Shown piece after piece: positions 43,596 through 52,790 of a stretch of DNA of 64,000 nt (the stretch's first letter is position 1; each line of letters begins with the position of its first letter). The notes beneath the pieces were generated by a model. The model did not search any database and was not told the origin of the DNA. It was given only the letters and a program-made list of their open reading frames with translations. Origin of the DNA: CAZJRQ01 sp964548535 (GTDB lineage Bacteria; Bacillota; Clostridia; Oscillospirales; Ruminococcaceae); NCBI GenBank assembly GCA_964548535.1, contig CAZJRQ010000006.1:38586-102585 (forward strand), read 5' to 3'. A program made the translations under genes and the position numbers.

Positions 43596-43632
43596 AAAAA
43601 AACCGCATTGAAATTACAATGCGGTTTTTTTT
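43596..43632 (-). terminator. Terminator of the nitrogenase-like operon
   Basis: AAAAAAACCGCATTG and CAATGCGGTTTTTTTT form a strong hairpin just beyond the PPOX stop codon. Confidence 0.88.
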
Positions 43633-43644
43633 ATTAAAATAATA

Positions 43645-44043
43645 TTATAGCCAAACCTTTTCGCTCTTTCCGCTAAGGTCTGAAATAACTGCCTCAATCT
43701 CATCAGCATAAAAAACTGCTAGCTTTGGACCGTCCTCTTTATCGTAAACATCCCTTAAATGCGGCAATTTTTCAAATGCTGCATTAATTGCTTTTTCATC
43801 ATCATCAAAAACCGCCTTGCCAGAAAGTCTAATCCATTCGTCTTCATTTCTCAAAGCCGAAAGCTCGAAGTTAGGGTTTTTATTTAGCTGTTGATAGCTA
43901 GGTTTATAGTCGCCTACTCCGAAATACAGCTTTTCTTCATGCTCAAAAAACAAGCCAAACGGTCTTACCTTAGGTTTATTTTCATCTACTGTTGCAAAAA
44001 AGAAAACCTTTGCGTCTGTCAAAAAATCAGTTATTTTACTCAT
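43645..44043 (-). CDS. Pyridoxamine 5'-phosphate oxidase-like flavin protein
   Basis: 132-residue split-barrel FMN-binding protein. KVFFFATVDENKPKVRPFGL (11-30) is the flavin-phosphate-binding start, KLYFGVGDYKPSYQQLNKNP continues the barrel, and IRLSGKAVFDDDEKA follows. The family includes flavin reductases and F420/heme-binding proteins. It is the last gene of the minus-strand nitrogenase-like operon, 23 bases after the second NifK-like gene, with GGAGGAAG before its ATG. Whether it supplies electrons to the system or only shares transcription is unknown. Confidence 0.8.
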   Translation of the reverse strand: MSKITDFLTDAKVFFFATVDENKPKVRPFGLFFEHEEKLYFGVGDYKPSYQQLNKNPNFELSALRNEDEWIRLSGKAVFDDDEKAINAAFEKLPHLRDVYDKEDGPKLAVFYADEIEAVISDLSGKSEKVWL

Positions 44044-44066
44044 TAAACTTCCTCCTAAAATGTGGT

Positions 44067-45338
44067 TTATATGAAATTATAAAAATCTTCTGTCATAGTC
44101 AAACTGCCGCGATATCCTGCAATCGCCCTGTTCATTATCACTCTTTCAATAATCGGAAAAGCCGATACACAACAGTGAATTCCATGCTCGGAACAATATT
44201 CTTTTTCATTACTACTACCAACTAGCATTGTAATTTCAGGATGTCTTTCAAGCACTTTAATTATTTCATAGTAATCAGATTCGAATACTACCTCTGGTGC
44301 ATTTGCATACTCAAGATTAGTGATTTGATTAATAATTCGCTCCTTATCCTCAGGTCTGTAAATTGGCTCAGTAACTATTACAACCTCAGGAGTTTGACTG
44401 TAGTCGTTGGCTAAAAAACGAGTAGCTCCTGTTGCCAAATTTGCATCTCCAACAACTGCAAATCTATTCCAATCTAAAATTTGTCCATGTGAAGCAAGCT
44501 GATAATAAACGTAATCCTCTTCCTCTTTGATTACCTTTTCAACTAAATCACTGTCAATATCAAGCCTTTTTGCTACCTCGCGCGCAAACTTTGTTGTTTC
44601 GGTAGCTCCAATAGGAAGCTCAGGAAAACGAAGATATGGAACGTCAAACCGCTTTTCATATTCCTCTGCCGCACCTTTCAGAAGATATGGATTTACAATA
44701 ATATTCAGTGCCGCACTTGACGATGTTCTAATATTTTCAAAGCCTTGATGTTCAGTAAAAAATGTATTAACCTCAAGTCCTAATCTTCTTAAGATTCTTG
44801 TAAGCTCTTCAAAATTTCCAAACCAAAACGGATCGCGATAAGGCATAATTCCAAAAAGATTAACCAAATTACTCTGCTTTTCTAATCCCTCCTCAACAAT
44901 GTTGTCGAGAAAAACCTTAAACGCAGTTTCATATCCAAGAAGTCCATCTCCTGCAAATCCTGGAGTATCAATCGCATAAACATTTAACCCCTGCTGTCTG
45001 AATTCCTTTACAACGCTTTTAATATCGTCACCGATAATTCCTGCTGTACAACCAGTGAGAACAAAATAAGCGTCGGCATCAATAATCTCAATGGCACCAG
45101 CAATAGTCGAACGAAGTTTATCTTCGCCGCCGAAAACAACCTCGCGCTCTAGCATATTTGTAGACGGAATTGATACTCCTGATAGAAAAGGCGATGAGTT
45201 AAATTCACCAGCACAAGTCTGCATACAACAGCCAGGACCAGAATGATATATAGGGCAGAATTTATCAACAGCACCTAAAACCGCATTTATTCCACCTAAA
45301 ACACAGCTGCCTCTAGGGCTTTCTGTAACCTTTGACAT
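44067..45338 (-). CDS. Nitrogenase component 1-like beta subunit, pair 2 (NifK-like)
   Basis: 423 residues, oxidoreductase/nitrogenase component 1 family. The three P-cluster-type cysteines are present: RGSC12VLGG, GPGC37CMQ and LTGC97TAGIIGDD. The region EVVFGGEDKLRSTI matches the NifK loop after the second cysteine. The NifK N-terminal extension is lacking and the chain is about 100 residues shorter than NifK, as in nitrogenase-like proteins. It starts 14 bases after the D-type gene of pair 2 with GGGGGAG. It should form a heterotetramer with that partner. The substrate is not known; it is not a canonical nitrogenase. Confidence 0.85.
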   Translation of the reverse strand: MSKVTESPRGSCVLGGINAVLGAVDKFCPIYHSGPGCCMQTCAGEFNSSPFLSGVSIPSTNMLEREVVFGGEDKLRSTIAGAIEIIDADAYFVLTGCTAGIIGDDIKSVVKEFRQQGLNVYAIDTPGFAGDGLLGYETAFKVFLDNIVEEGLEKQSNLVNLFGIMPYRDPFWFGNFEELTRILRRLGLEVNTFFTEHQGFENIRTSSSAALNIIVNPYLLKGAAEEYEKRFDVPYLRFPELPIGATETTKFAREVAKRLDIDSDLVEKVIKEEEDYVYYQLASHGQILDWNRFAVVGDANLATGATRFLANDYSQTPEVVIVTEPIYRPEDKERIINQITNLEYANAPEVVFESDYYEIIKVLERHPEITMLVGSSNEKEYCSEHGIHCCVSAFPIIERVIMNRAIAGYRGSLTMTEDFYNFI

Positions 45339-45352
45339 ATCTATACTCCCCC

Positions 45353-46804
45353 TTATTCTTCAATAAACTTAAATGGATCATCGTCATACCAAGTTTGACG
45401 ATACGGAAGTTTAACGTGCTGTGCAAGCTTTTTATTAAAGCCAGGATTTTCAATCTGGTCAGCAATTTTATTTCCAAGATAAAGTATGCCGTCATAACCC
45501 ATTGTAGGTCTTTTCATGTCAAGAACATGAGTAGTCGGAATACCTAAACGTGACGCCCATGACGGAACTCCAATAAACACATCAGGCTTAATTTTGTTGA
45601 GTAGATTCACCTGTTCAAACGGCTGCATATTAGCAATATCCACAACAAAATCCTTGTGAATTGTATTTAGATATTCAATATCATCTTGAGCATCTTGATC
45701 GTATGTAGGCGTTTCTAAGCCTGCTAAAACCATGCCGTAATCATCAATCAAAGCCGCCGCTGCAAACGAACGTCCTGTTCCTCCGCATATGAAAACTCGC
45801 TTACCCTGCAAACGCTCTTTGATTTTTTCAATCTCTGGAAAAATTCTGTCATGTTCTCTTTTAATAATTTCTTCCACCTGTTTTTCCTTGCCAAACAATG
45901 CCGCCACGCCTCTAAACCATTTGTCGGTATTTCTAAGACCAATCGGCATTACGGTGTGTGAATATGGTATTTTATAATCACTTTCAAGTTCTTTCATAAA
46001 TTCATCAGCAAAAACCTTACAAATGGCAGTTGACGCATGTGCCGCAGTTATTTTCTGAATCTTCTCAAGCGAACTGTAAAACGGAATATAATTAGCCTCA
46101 ATATCAATCTGACCTAGCATTCTTTCAATCTCAACTTGATCCTTATAACTAATTGAAACAGGTGCAAAAAGATTTACAAGATTTTTCTGTTCAGGCTGTT
46201 TTTCACCTTTTAATATGTATTTTGAAATTGCCAGAAAAGCTGCATCAAAACCAGATGCACAAATTTTCGACTTAAAACCCTCGCAATGAACAGGAATAAG
46301 CTGTGCATTGATTTCTGTCTGTAAATTCTCCAAAATCGAATCAACATCATCACCAATTATACCTGACGCACAAGATGTAAACACAAAAATAATCTTAGGT
46401 GAATATCTTTGATCTGCCGAAAAAACTGCCTCCGTCAGCTTTTGTTCACCGCCCAAAACAATATCATCCTGATCAAGATTTGTAACAATAAGCCTAGGAC
46501 TGCGAATTATCGAAACCCCTCTGTGTGCTTGACCGACACGATACTGCATTACTCCCATAACAGCACATCCAGCACAACCCTGCGGTGAATGAGAAATAAA
46601 AACGGTATCATCAAGTGACATCAAAGCGTTAAGACTGTTAATCTGCTGACACTGCAAACCCTGTGCAAATGTTCTGTCAGCCGCCTTTAAACATCGCTTG
46701 TTAAAACCCTCTTCAAGCTCACTGCTCTTACCGCCTAAGTCATTGTAAGTAAAAGGTCGATTTTCTCTTATACCATCATATTTAATACTATTATTTAGAC
46801 TCAT
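45353..46804 (-). CDS. Nitrogenase component 1-like alpha subunit, pair 2 (NifD-like)
   Basis: 483 residues. P-cluster-type ligands are Cys52 (GLQCQQ), Cys77 (SPQGCAGC) and Cys145 (FTSCASGIIGDD). HCEGFKSKICASGFD is the stretch shared with VnfD/AnfD and group IV reductases. The cofactor-ligand positions are both filled: Cys262 (HASTAICKVF), 15 residues before KIP as in NifD, and His426 (THVLDMKRPTMGYDG), aligned with NifD His442. All ligands for a P-cluster and a FeMo-co-like cofactor are therefore present, which makes this the better catalytic candidate of the two D subunits. AAAGGACTAA precedes the ATG. Confidence 0.87.
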   Translation of the reverse strand: MSLNNSIKYDGIRENRPFTYNDLGGKSSELEEGFNKRCLKAADRTFAQGLQCQQINSLNALMSLDDTVFISHSPQGCAGCAVMGVMQYRVGQAHRGVSIIRSPRLIVTNLDQDDIVLGGEQKLTEAVFSADQRYSPKIIFVFTSCASGIIGDDVDSILENLQTEINAQLIPVHCEGFKSKICASGFDAAFLAISKYILKGEKQPEQKNLVNLFAPVSISYKDQVEIERMLGQIDIEANYIPFYSSLEKIQKITAAHASTAICKVFADEFMKELESDYKIPYSHTVMPIGLRNTDKWFRGVAALFGKEKQVEEIIKREHDRIFPEIEKIKERLQGKRVFICGGTGRSFAAAALIDDYGMVLAGLETPTYDQDAQDDIEYLNTIHKDFVVDIANMQPFEQVNLLNKIKPDVFIGVPSWASRLGIPTTHVLDMKRPTMGYDGILYLGNKIADQIENPGFNKKLAQHVKLPYRQTWYDDDPFKFIEE

Positions 46805-46843
46805 AAAATTAGTCCTTTCACTAAAAATCCAACACCTAAAAGC

Positions 46844-47593
46844 TTACAAATAATATTCAGGTGTTATTATTTTATTTAGAAATTGTCTTGTTTTTTCATT
46901 TTTAGGATTTGTAAAAATAACATCCGGCGGCCCCTCTTCAACAACATATCCGTCAGCCATAAACACAACCTTGTCAGCAACATCTTTAGCAAAGCTCATC
47001 TCGTGCGTAACTATAATCATAGTAATTCCACACCCCGCTACTTTTTTTATAACCTCTAAAGTTTCACCGACAAGTTCAGGATCTAGTGCTGATGTCGGCT
47101 CGTCAAACAAAATTACATCGGGATTCAAAACCACTGCTCTTGCAATTCCAACCCTCTGCTGCTGACCGCCCGAAAGCTGTGACGGATACGAATTATGCTT
47201 ATCAGAAAGTCCCACCCAATCAAGTGCCTCAGTCGCCTTTTTTACTGCCTCGTCCTTTGGCATTTTTCTTGCGACAATCAAACCCTCTGTAACATTCTGC
47301 AATGCTGTTTTATTTGCAAACAAGCTGTAATTTTGAAAAACAAATGATGTCCTCCGCCTTACTTCAAGAATTTCTTTTTTCTTTGCTTTTTTCAAATCAG
47401 TTTCAGCACCATCTATTATAAGCTTGCCCGAATCTGCTTTTTCAAGAAAATTTATACTTCGCAAAAGAGTAGTTTTCCCCGAGCCAGATTGTCCCAAAAT
47501 TACAACAACCTCACCCTTATTAACAGTTAGAGAAACATCTTTTAACACTTGCAAATCTCCAAAAGACTTGCTCACATTCTTAATTTCAATCAT
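46844..47593 (-). CDS. Amino acid-type ABC importer ATPase in the nitrogenase-like operon
   Basis: 249 residues: Walker A GQSGSGKTT, Q-loop TSFVFQNYSLFANKT, signature LSGGQQQRVGIARA, Walker B VILFDEPTSALDP and switch IIVTHEMSF. PAAT/GlnQ type, with a short C-terminal extension. It starts 14 bases after the permease stop and lies between the permeases and the second NifDK-like pair, all in one direction. The importer may bring in the reductase's substrate, perhaps a sulfur- or nitrogen-containing amino acid-like compound (inference). Confidence 0.9.
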   Translation of the reverse strand: MIEIKNVSKSFGDLQVLKDVSLTVNKGEVVVILGQSGSGKTTLLRSINFLEKADSGKLIIDGAETDLKKAKKKEILEVRRRTSFVFQNYSLFANKTALQNVTEGLIVARKMPKDEAVKKATEALDWVGLSDKHNSYPSQLSGGQQQRVGIARAVVLNPDVILFDEPTSALDPELVGETLEVIKKVAGCGITMIIVTHEMSFAKDVADKVVFMADGYVVEEGPPDVIFTNPKNEKTRQFLNKIITPEYYL

Positions 47594-47607
47594 AATAATT
47601 CCCCCTG

Positions 47608-48312
47608 CTATGCAGTTTTTCTGTATCGGCCTGAATGTTTTACTATAATTCCGCCTGCATTTTCAATAATTATAGCCATAATCCAATATATAACAGCCGC
47701 CGCGACATACCCCTCCAAAAAGCTGTATGTAATATTACATGGGTAAATCGAACCGTTATATACTTCAAAAATTCCTAATGAAAATGCAATCGCACTGGTT
47801 TTCATTACAGCAGTGATATTATTAATCAAAATAGGAATCGAAATCGGTATAACCTGCGGAATTATAATTCTTCTAAGCGTCTGAAAAGTCGTCATACCTA
47901 CCGAATAACCAGCCTCATACTGATACTTATCAATTGACAAAAAAGCACCTCTCATGGCCTCAGCCATGTAGCCAATGTTCATGAGCGAAAGCACAATAAA
48001 GCCAATCCACATTTTATTTACATCAGTTATTGAAGTTTTTATTCCAAAAAAAGCTGAGATTTTATCATAATTTAAAGTGTAAATGGTGTTTATAAGCATA
48101 AGCGAAAGCACAAATGGTATTCCGTTGTAAATAGTAACCAAAACCGCGAAAAACTGCGAAAAAAAGTTTACTTTATATACTCTAATTATTGCGATAATGG
48201 TGCCGATAATCAGTCCAACAACTACTGGTATAATAGTTAGCCACAAGGTATTGGGTAAATAGTGAATTCCTGATTTTAGGCAGATTATAAAGTCATCAAA
48301 TTTAAAATTCAT
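47608..48312 (-). CDS. Amino acid-type ABC permease 2
   Basis: About 234 residues, HisMQ family, start at ATG 48310..48312 (GAAGGAG upstream; an in-frame TTG at 48318 is too close to it). The first TM is WLTIIPVVVGLIIGTIIAII, the coupling loop reads EAGYSVGMTTFQTLRRIIIP, and a final TM near AAAVIYWIMAIIIENAGGII ends in a basic tail. It pairs with permease 1 as a heterodimer, as two distinct permease genes lie in tandem. Confidence 0.88.
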   Translation of the reverse strand: MNFKFDDFIICLKSGIHYLPNTLWLTIIPVVVGLIIGTIIAIIRVYKVNFFSQFFAVLVTIYNGIPFVLSLMLINTIYTLNYDKISAFFGIKTSITDVNKMWIGFIVLSLMNIGYMAEAMRGAFLSIDKYQYEAGYSVGMTTFQTLRRIIIPQVIPISIPILINNITAVMKTSAIAFSLGIFEVYNGSIYPCNITYSFLEGYVAAAVIYWIMAIIIENAGGIIVKHSGRYRKTA

Positions 48313-48339
48313 AATCAAAAACTCCTTCTATTCTATCAT

Positions 48340-49023
48340 TTAACAGCATCTTGTCTTTTTATCAATCAGCTGAAAAATCCCCTTTACAAGCAAACTAAAA
48401 GTCACATAAATAATTGTAACGCAAACATAAGGCTCTAAGCTGTGTCTTGTGGTTACTCCAATTGACCTCGCACGTCCCATTAAGTCGATAACTCCAAGCA
48501 TATATGCAAGTGATGTGCTTTGAATAAGTACAACCAAATTAGCACCATAACTAGGTATTGATACTCGAATTGCCTGCGGCAGAATAATCCTAAAAAACGT
48601 CTGAGACCAAGTCATTCCTACAGCATACCCAGCCTCAAGCTGACTTGCTGGAATTGATGTAATTGAACTTCTAAATATTTCTGAAAGCATAGCGGCCTCG
48701 TTAAGAGCAAGGGCTATGCAGGCGAAAATAAACTTATCCCATTGATTAATGTCAATTCCGAAAGTTCCTTGAAAAAATGCTGGCATAGCATAAAAAACAA
48801 CCAACAGCTGAACAAGGACAGGAGTTCCTCGCATAAATGATATGTAAATGCTACAGATTTGCTTTAAAACTGGTATGTTTTTCATTTTTATAATTGCTAC
48901 AAATATTCCTAAAACAATTCCGAAAATCTCAGCATACAAAACCATTTTAAGCGTAACAGGCAGAAATTGAAGTACCTTTGGGAATGCGTCATTAAAACGC
49001 TCCCAAGAAAATATCCCTGACAT
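48340..49023 (-). CDS. Amino acid-type ABC permease 1
   Basis: 227 residues, HisMQ family. N-terminal SWERFNDAFPKVLQFLPVTL, TM1 near LKMVLYAEIFGIVLGIFVAI, RGTPVLVQLLVVFYAMPAFF after TM2, and coupling loop LEAGYAVGMTWSQTFFRIIL. GGAGGAGAGG precedes the ATG. It lies 31 bases after the binding-protein gene. Confidence 0.9.
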   Translation of the reverse strand: MSGIFSWERFNDAFPKVLQFLPVTLKMVLYAEIFGIVLGIFVAIIKMKNIPVLKQICSIYISFMRGTPVLVQLLVVFYAMPAFFQGTFGIDINQWDKFIFACIALALNEAAMLSEIFRSSITSIPASQLEAGYAVGMTWSQTFFRIILPQAIRVSIPSYGANLVVLIQSTSLAYMLGVIDLMGRARSIGVTTRHSLEPYVCVTIIYVTFSLLVKGIFQLIDKKTRCC

Positions 49024-49054
49024 CTCCTCTCCTCCTTCTAATGAAATTTACAAT

Positions 49055-49948
49055 TTAACTTCCTTTAACGTCACTGATGGTATAGTCACCGCCCCAAACT
49101 TCAATTGATATTTCAGAAAGCTTGCCAGATTCCTTTAGATCCTTTAACGCACCGTCCACAGCCTCTTGCAGTTCTTTAGCGGCGTCATCATCTTTTTTGT
49201 AGATGAAATATGTATCTGATGAAATAATCGGTTCATCAAAGGCAAGCTTAAAGTGTGCCTGACCTTCGTATGCTTCATTGTAAAGCTCAATATCTTTTTT
49301 AGGGGCAGTCATAAATGCCCATTTGCCAGATTTAAAATATGATATCAATTCCTCATTTGTTGACGGCACAGTGTAATCAAGATTTATTGCTTTATCAGGA
49401 TTTTCCTTGTTATAATTTTCAAAGTAAAATGCCGCATTATCTCCAGCCTTTGCCTGAATAGTTTCCCCTGCAAAATTTGCAAGTGACTTAATATTAGTAG
49501 TGTCTACCTCATCTAGCACATAAACATACTGATCAAAAACAGTGTAGCCCTCTGTACCAAACAAATAGTTTTGTTCTCTCTGCTCATTCCATTCATACTA
49601 ATGAGCGGCAAGATCAATTTTTCCGCTGTCTAAAGAAAGCAAAACGTTTTGAAAATCAAAAGTTTGATATTCGAATTTATACTGCGGTAACAGCTCGTCG
49701 ACTGCCTTTAACACCTCATAATCATACCCAGCAATTTCGCCATTATCATCTAAATAGCAGGCAGGATTGTATGAGTTTCCAGTACCAACTCTAATGGTCT
49801 TAACTTCTTGCTCTTTTCCGCTTTCATCAACGTAAGTTTTTGATTCTTCCGCAGCACCTGAGCTGTTATCACTGCTTTGACAAGCTGACACACCTGCTGC
49901 TACTGATAACGACAATGCGAATGCTAAAACTCTTCTTATTTTCTTCAT
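49055..49948 (-). pseudogene. Solute-binding lipoprotein with in-frame TAG
   Basis: Family 3 binding protein of the operon, read as 298 codons with one internal TAG at 49598..49600. N-terminal part: lipoprotein signal (LSVAAGVSACQSS), then IRVGTGNSYNPACYLDDNGE and SGKIDLAAH. After the TAG the frame resumes without loss: YEWNEQREQNYLFGTEGYTV, DKAINLDYTVPSTNEELISY, KLSEISIEVWGGDYTI. Relatives have Gln or another residue at this place (DLxAHQxxxxxxR), so a CAG to TAG change is likely. The rest is intact, so this is a fresh nonsense mutation, a suppressed or read-through stop, or a sequence error. Confidence 0.85.
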
Positions 49949-49998
49949 AAAAATCCAATCCTTCCTAAAAATTTTTCTTTTATATTTTATATTTTCTG

Positions 49999-51300
49999 CT
50001 ATAGCACTAATTTTTGTGCCGCAGTTGTATAAATATCTTCAATCAAATGCAATCCGCCGCTGTATCCAGCTAGATTGCTGTTTATAATAATTCGACCAAT
50101 AACAGGGTATGAAATGTTCAAGAAATTTCCGTCAAGTTCATCTGCAATCTTCTTCTCCCAGCTGCTTCCAAAAACAAAAGCTGGACCATTAAAATCCTGC
50201 TGAGCAATCTGCTCATGAACATAATTTCCGTCTGTCGAAAATTCAACCTCAGCCTCAATTCCATAGTTAAGCTTTTTAAATTCTTCAACAATCAAAGGTC
50301 TGTATTCCTCTGGAGCATCGTCCAAAATAAACTGCTTTGTAGGGAACATTCCCATGTCATTAGTCAAAAACTTAGTTATAGCCAAAGCATACTGTGAATC
50401 TGACGCTACCGCAAATCGATTTGAAATAGCTCTCATTTCTAAGAATACGTCCGAAAATCTTTCTATGTAATAGTAAAATTCAGCCTCTTCTTCATCGATC
50501 AAAGCCTCAGCAATATCCTTGTCAACACCAGTAAATTCAGCAACTGCCCTTAAAAACTTTGATGTTTCAAAAGCACCAATCGGCAAAACAGGGTAGTGAA
50601 GATATGGAATTTCAAACTTCTTCTCCAAGAACTTGACGCTTTCAAGTCCAGCCCAAGGCGAAACCAAAATATTATATTCAGCTGACGGAATTTTATTAAT
50701 CTGTTCAATACCGCGACCGTGACCAAAAATTGTATTGACCTTTAAACCAAGCTTAGAAACAAGCTTTTCAAGCTCTCTTAAATTTCCCAGCCAAAAAGGA
50801 TCATAATAAGGAACGCTTACAAATAAATTTACAAGACCCTTCTCTTTTTGCTCAGCCGGCTTTAAATACTGATCAAAAATTGCAGTAAGCACCCAGTCAT
50901 GACCAACAAGATTATTCCCCTTAAATCCAGGAGTATTAGCATAAACTATAGGCTTTCCGTCCTCCTGAAAATTTCTTGTAATATCACCAATATCGTCACC
51001 GATAATTTCAGATGTACAGCCAGACATTACAACAAACAAATCAGCATCAATAACATGCAAAGCATTTTCAATAGTATCACGAAGTTTTTCTTCTCCGCCG
51101 AAAACAACTTCTTTTTCACTTACGCTAGTACAAGGAAAAATGTTTGGAGAAAAATATCCTGAACTTCCGGTACCACCGCCAAGCTTTCCAGCACAGCCAG
51201 GGCCAGCGTGCAAAACAGGAATCGCCCTGTCAATTGCGTGAACTGTGTTAATAGCACCAAGTGCACAAGTGTATCTCTGTTTATCAAGTATTTTAGCCAT
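49999..51300 (-). CDS. Nitrogenase component 1-like beta subunit, pair 1 (NifK-like)
   Basis: 433 residues. P-cluster-type cysteines are Cys12 (RYTCALGAI), Cys36 (AGPGCAGK) and Cys95 (MSGCTSEIIGDD). EKEVVFGGEEKLRDTIENAL follows the second cysteine. It is clearly paralogous to the pair 2 beta subunit (shared YDPFWxGN, PVLPIGAFETSKF and GYSGGLHLIEDIY-type stretches). Its ATG overlaps the D1 stop codon by one base (TAATG), so the two are made together. It is expected to pair with D1. There is a 50-base gap to the binding-protein gene downstream. Confidence 0.86.
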   Translation of the reverse strand: MAKILDKQRYTCALGAINTVHAIDRAIPVLHAGPGCAGKLGGGTGSSGYFSPNIFPCTSVSEKEVVFGGEEKLRDTIENALHVIDADLFVVMSGCTSEIIGDDIGDITRNFQEDGKPIVYANTPGFKGNNLVGHDWVLTAIFDQYLKPAEQKEKGLVNLFVSVPYYDPFWLGNLRELEKLVSKLGLKVNTIFGHGRGIEQINKIPSAEYNILVSPWAGLESVKFLEKKFEIPYLHYPVLPIGAFETSKFLRAVAEFTGVDKDIAEALIDEEEAEFYYYIERFSDVFLEMRAISNRFAVASDSQYALAITKFLTNDMGMFPTKQFILDDAPEEYRPLIVEEFKKLNYGIEAEVEFSTDGNYVHEQIAQQDFNGPAFVFGSSWEKKIADELDGNFLNISYPVIGRIIINSNLAGYSGGLHLIEDIYTTAAQKLVL

Positions 51301-52766
51301 TATTCGTCTCCCCCTTGAAGAAATTTATCATTTTTCTGCTTATACCACCAGTCAGTATAAGGCAGTTTAGTTCTTGCCGCTAGATTTTTCTCAAAGCTGC
51401 GATTTGTTACAGCGTCCTTAATAGCCTTGATAAATCTTAAAGTTCCCTCATATCCGAAAACCATATATTCATCAGCTACATAAACCGCGCTAACACCCTG
51501 CTTAACCGCCCAAACTGTAGAGCCAGGGTGACGTGAAAAATACAAATCAGGTTTAAATTCGTTTAGAATATTAAGCACCTCATAGTTCTGCTGATCTGCT
51601 ACCGAAAGCTTGATGTTATCAGGAGAATTTTCAAGAAGAAAATCAAGAGCTGGCGGTACTTGCTTGTTGTCATACTGATAATCATAATGCCAAGCAGCAG
51701 CCCAAACCACTTCAATATCCAGTTCCTGCAAAACTCTTGCAATCTCGTATGTATATCCAGGACCCATACCAATTACAGCACGAAGTCCCTTTAACGACTC
51801 TTTCTCTTTTTCAATCAGCGGAATAAATTTCTCACGCTGTCTTGCAATATAAGCCTCAACCTCGTCAGACTTGTCAATAACCTTGCCGATTTCACGAAGC
51901 CAAGCCTCAAATCCCTGAACTCCCATTGGATTTATCGTCCTTACATAAGGTACTCCATAAAGTTCCTCAAGAGCGTTTCCTAAATATGTACCCAAAGTTC
52001 CGCAGATACAAACAGTAGCGAGCGATTCCGAAATATACTCCAATTCTTCAACAGTCGAGTTTGAATATAAAAACTGCGGAGTAACTCCAAATTCAGCGAA
52101 AAGCTGAGTAATTTGCGGTCTGTGACTTTCAAAAAAGTTCTTCACATTAATAACAGGACGCTTTTCCTTAGGCGGTTTAACAATCCCCTGCAAAACAGCG
52201 TGGTCTGAAATATCAAAGCCCGATGCCCAAATTCTCGTCTTAAATCCCTCACAGTGAATAGAAATAACAGGGATTCCAAGCTCATCCTGCAAATCGTCAA
52301 CCAAGCTGTCAATGTCCTCACCAATAACTCCGCTTACGCAAGAGCTTGAAATGAATATCGCTTTAGGATTATATTTTTCATACGTATGCACAACAATATC
52401 TCGAACTGTGTCTGCAGCACCAAAAACTGTGTCGTCCTCATTCATATCAGTGCCAACTACAACAGATTCATTTTTTTCACCGATTCTCAAAGCTATCTGA
52501 TTTTGAAGAACATCAACACCCGCACCGATTCCAGTACATCCAGCAGGAGCATGATAAATTACCGCAACATCGCGAATAGCAAGCAGCTGACTAATCGCAC
52601 AGCCCGACGAACAAGTACTCGACTGACTAAAACATCTATCCTTATTTTTCAAACTTCCGCAGCGTGATTGATTTACAAGATCATTCAAATCACCGCAGTA
52701 ACCTGTAATTGATCCTAATCGATTCTCTCGGGTAGCAACATTAGCATTCTTCAAATTAAATTCCAT
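51300..52766 (-). CDS. Nitrogenase component 1-like alpha subunit, pair 1 (NifD-like)
   Basis: 488 residues. P-cluster-type ligands are Cys56 (TCSSGCAIS), Cys77 (APAGCTGIG) and Cys143 (SSSCVSGVIGEDIDSL). HCEGFKTRIWASGFD is present. Cys255 (TVCICGTLG), 15 residues before GVP, matches the NifD cofactor cysteine. The cofactor histidine is absent: Tyr429 (AVYVADEYMVFGYEG) stands where the second D subunit has His426. NifE also lacks that histidine, so this pair may be a scaffold or a variant enzyme. It follows the NafY-like gene by 24 bases with GGAGGTACTT as ribosome site. Confidence 0.87.
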   Translation of the reverse strand: MEFNLKNANVATRENRLGSITGYCGDLNDLVNQSRCGSLKNKDRCFSQSSTCSSGCAISQLLAIRDVAVIYHAPAGCTGIGAGVDVLQNQIALRIGEKNESVVVGTDMNEDDTVFGAADTVRDIVVHTYEKYNPKAIFISSSCVSGVIGEDIDSLVDDLQDELGIPVISIHCEGFKTRIWASGFDISDHAVLQGIVKPPKEKRPVINVKNFFESHRPQITQLFAEFGVTPQFLYSNSTVEELEYISESLATVCICGTLGTYLGNALEELYGVPYVRTINPMGVQGFEAWLREIGKVIDKSDEVEAYIARQREKFIPLIEKEKESLKGLRAVIGMGPGYTYEIARVLQELDIEVVWAAAWHYDYQYDNKQVPPALDFLLENSPDNIKLSVADQQNYEVLNILNEFKPDLYFSRHPGSTVWAVKQGVSAVYVADEYMVFGYEGTLRFIKAIKDAVTNRSFEKNLAARTKLPYTDWWYKQKNDKFLQGGDE

Positions 52767-52790
52767 TTCAAGTACCTCCTTATAAATAAC

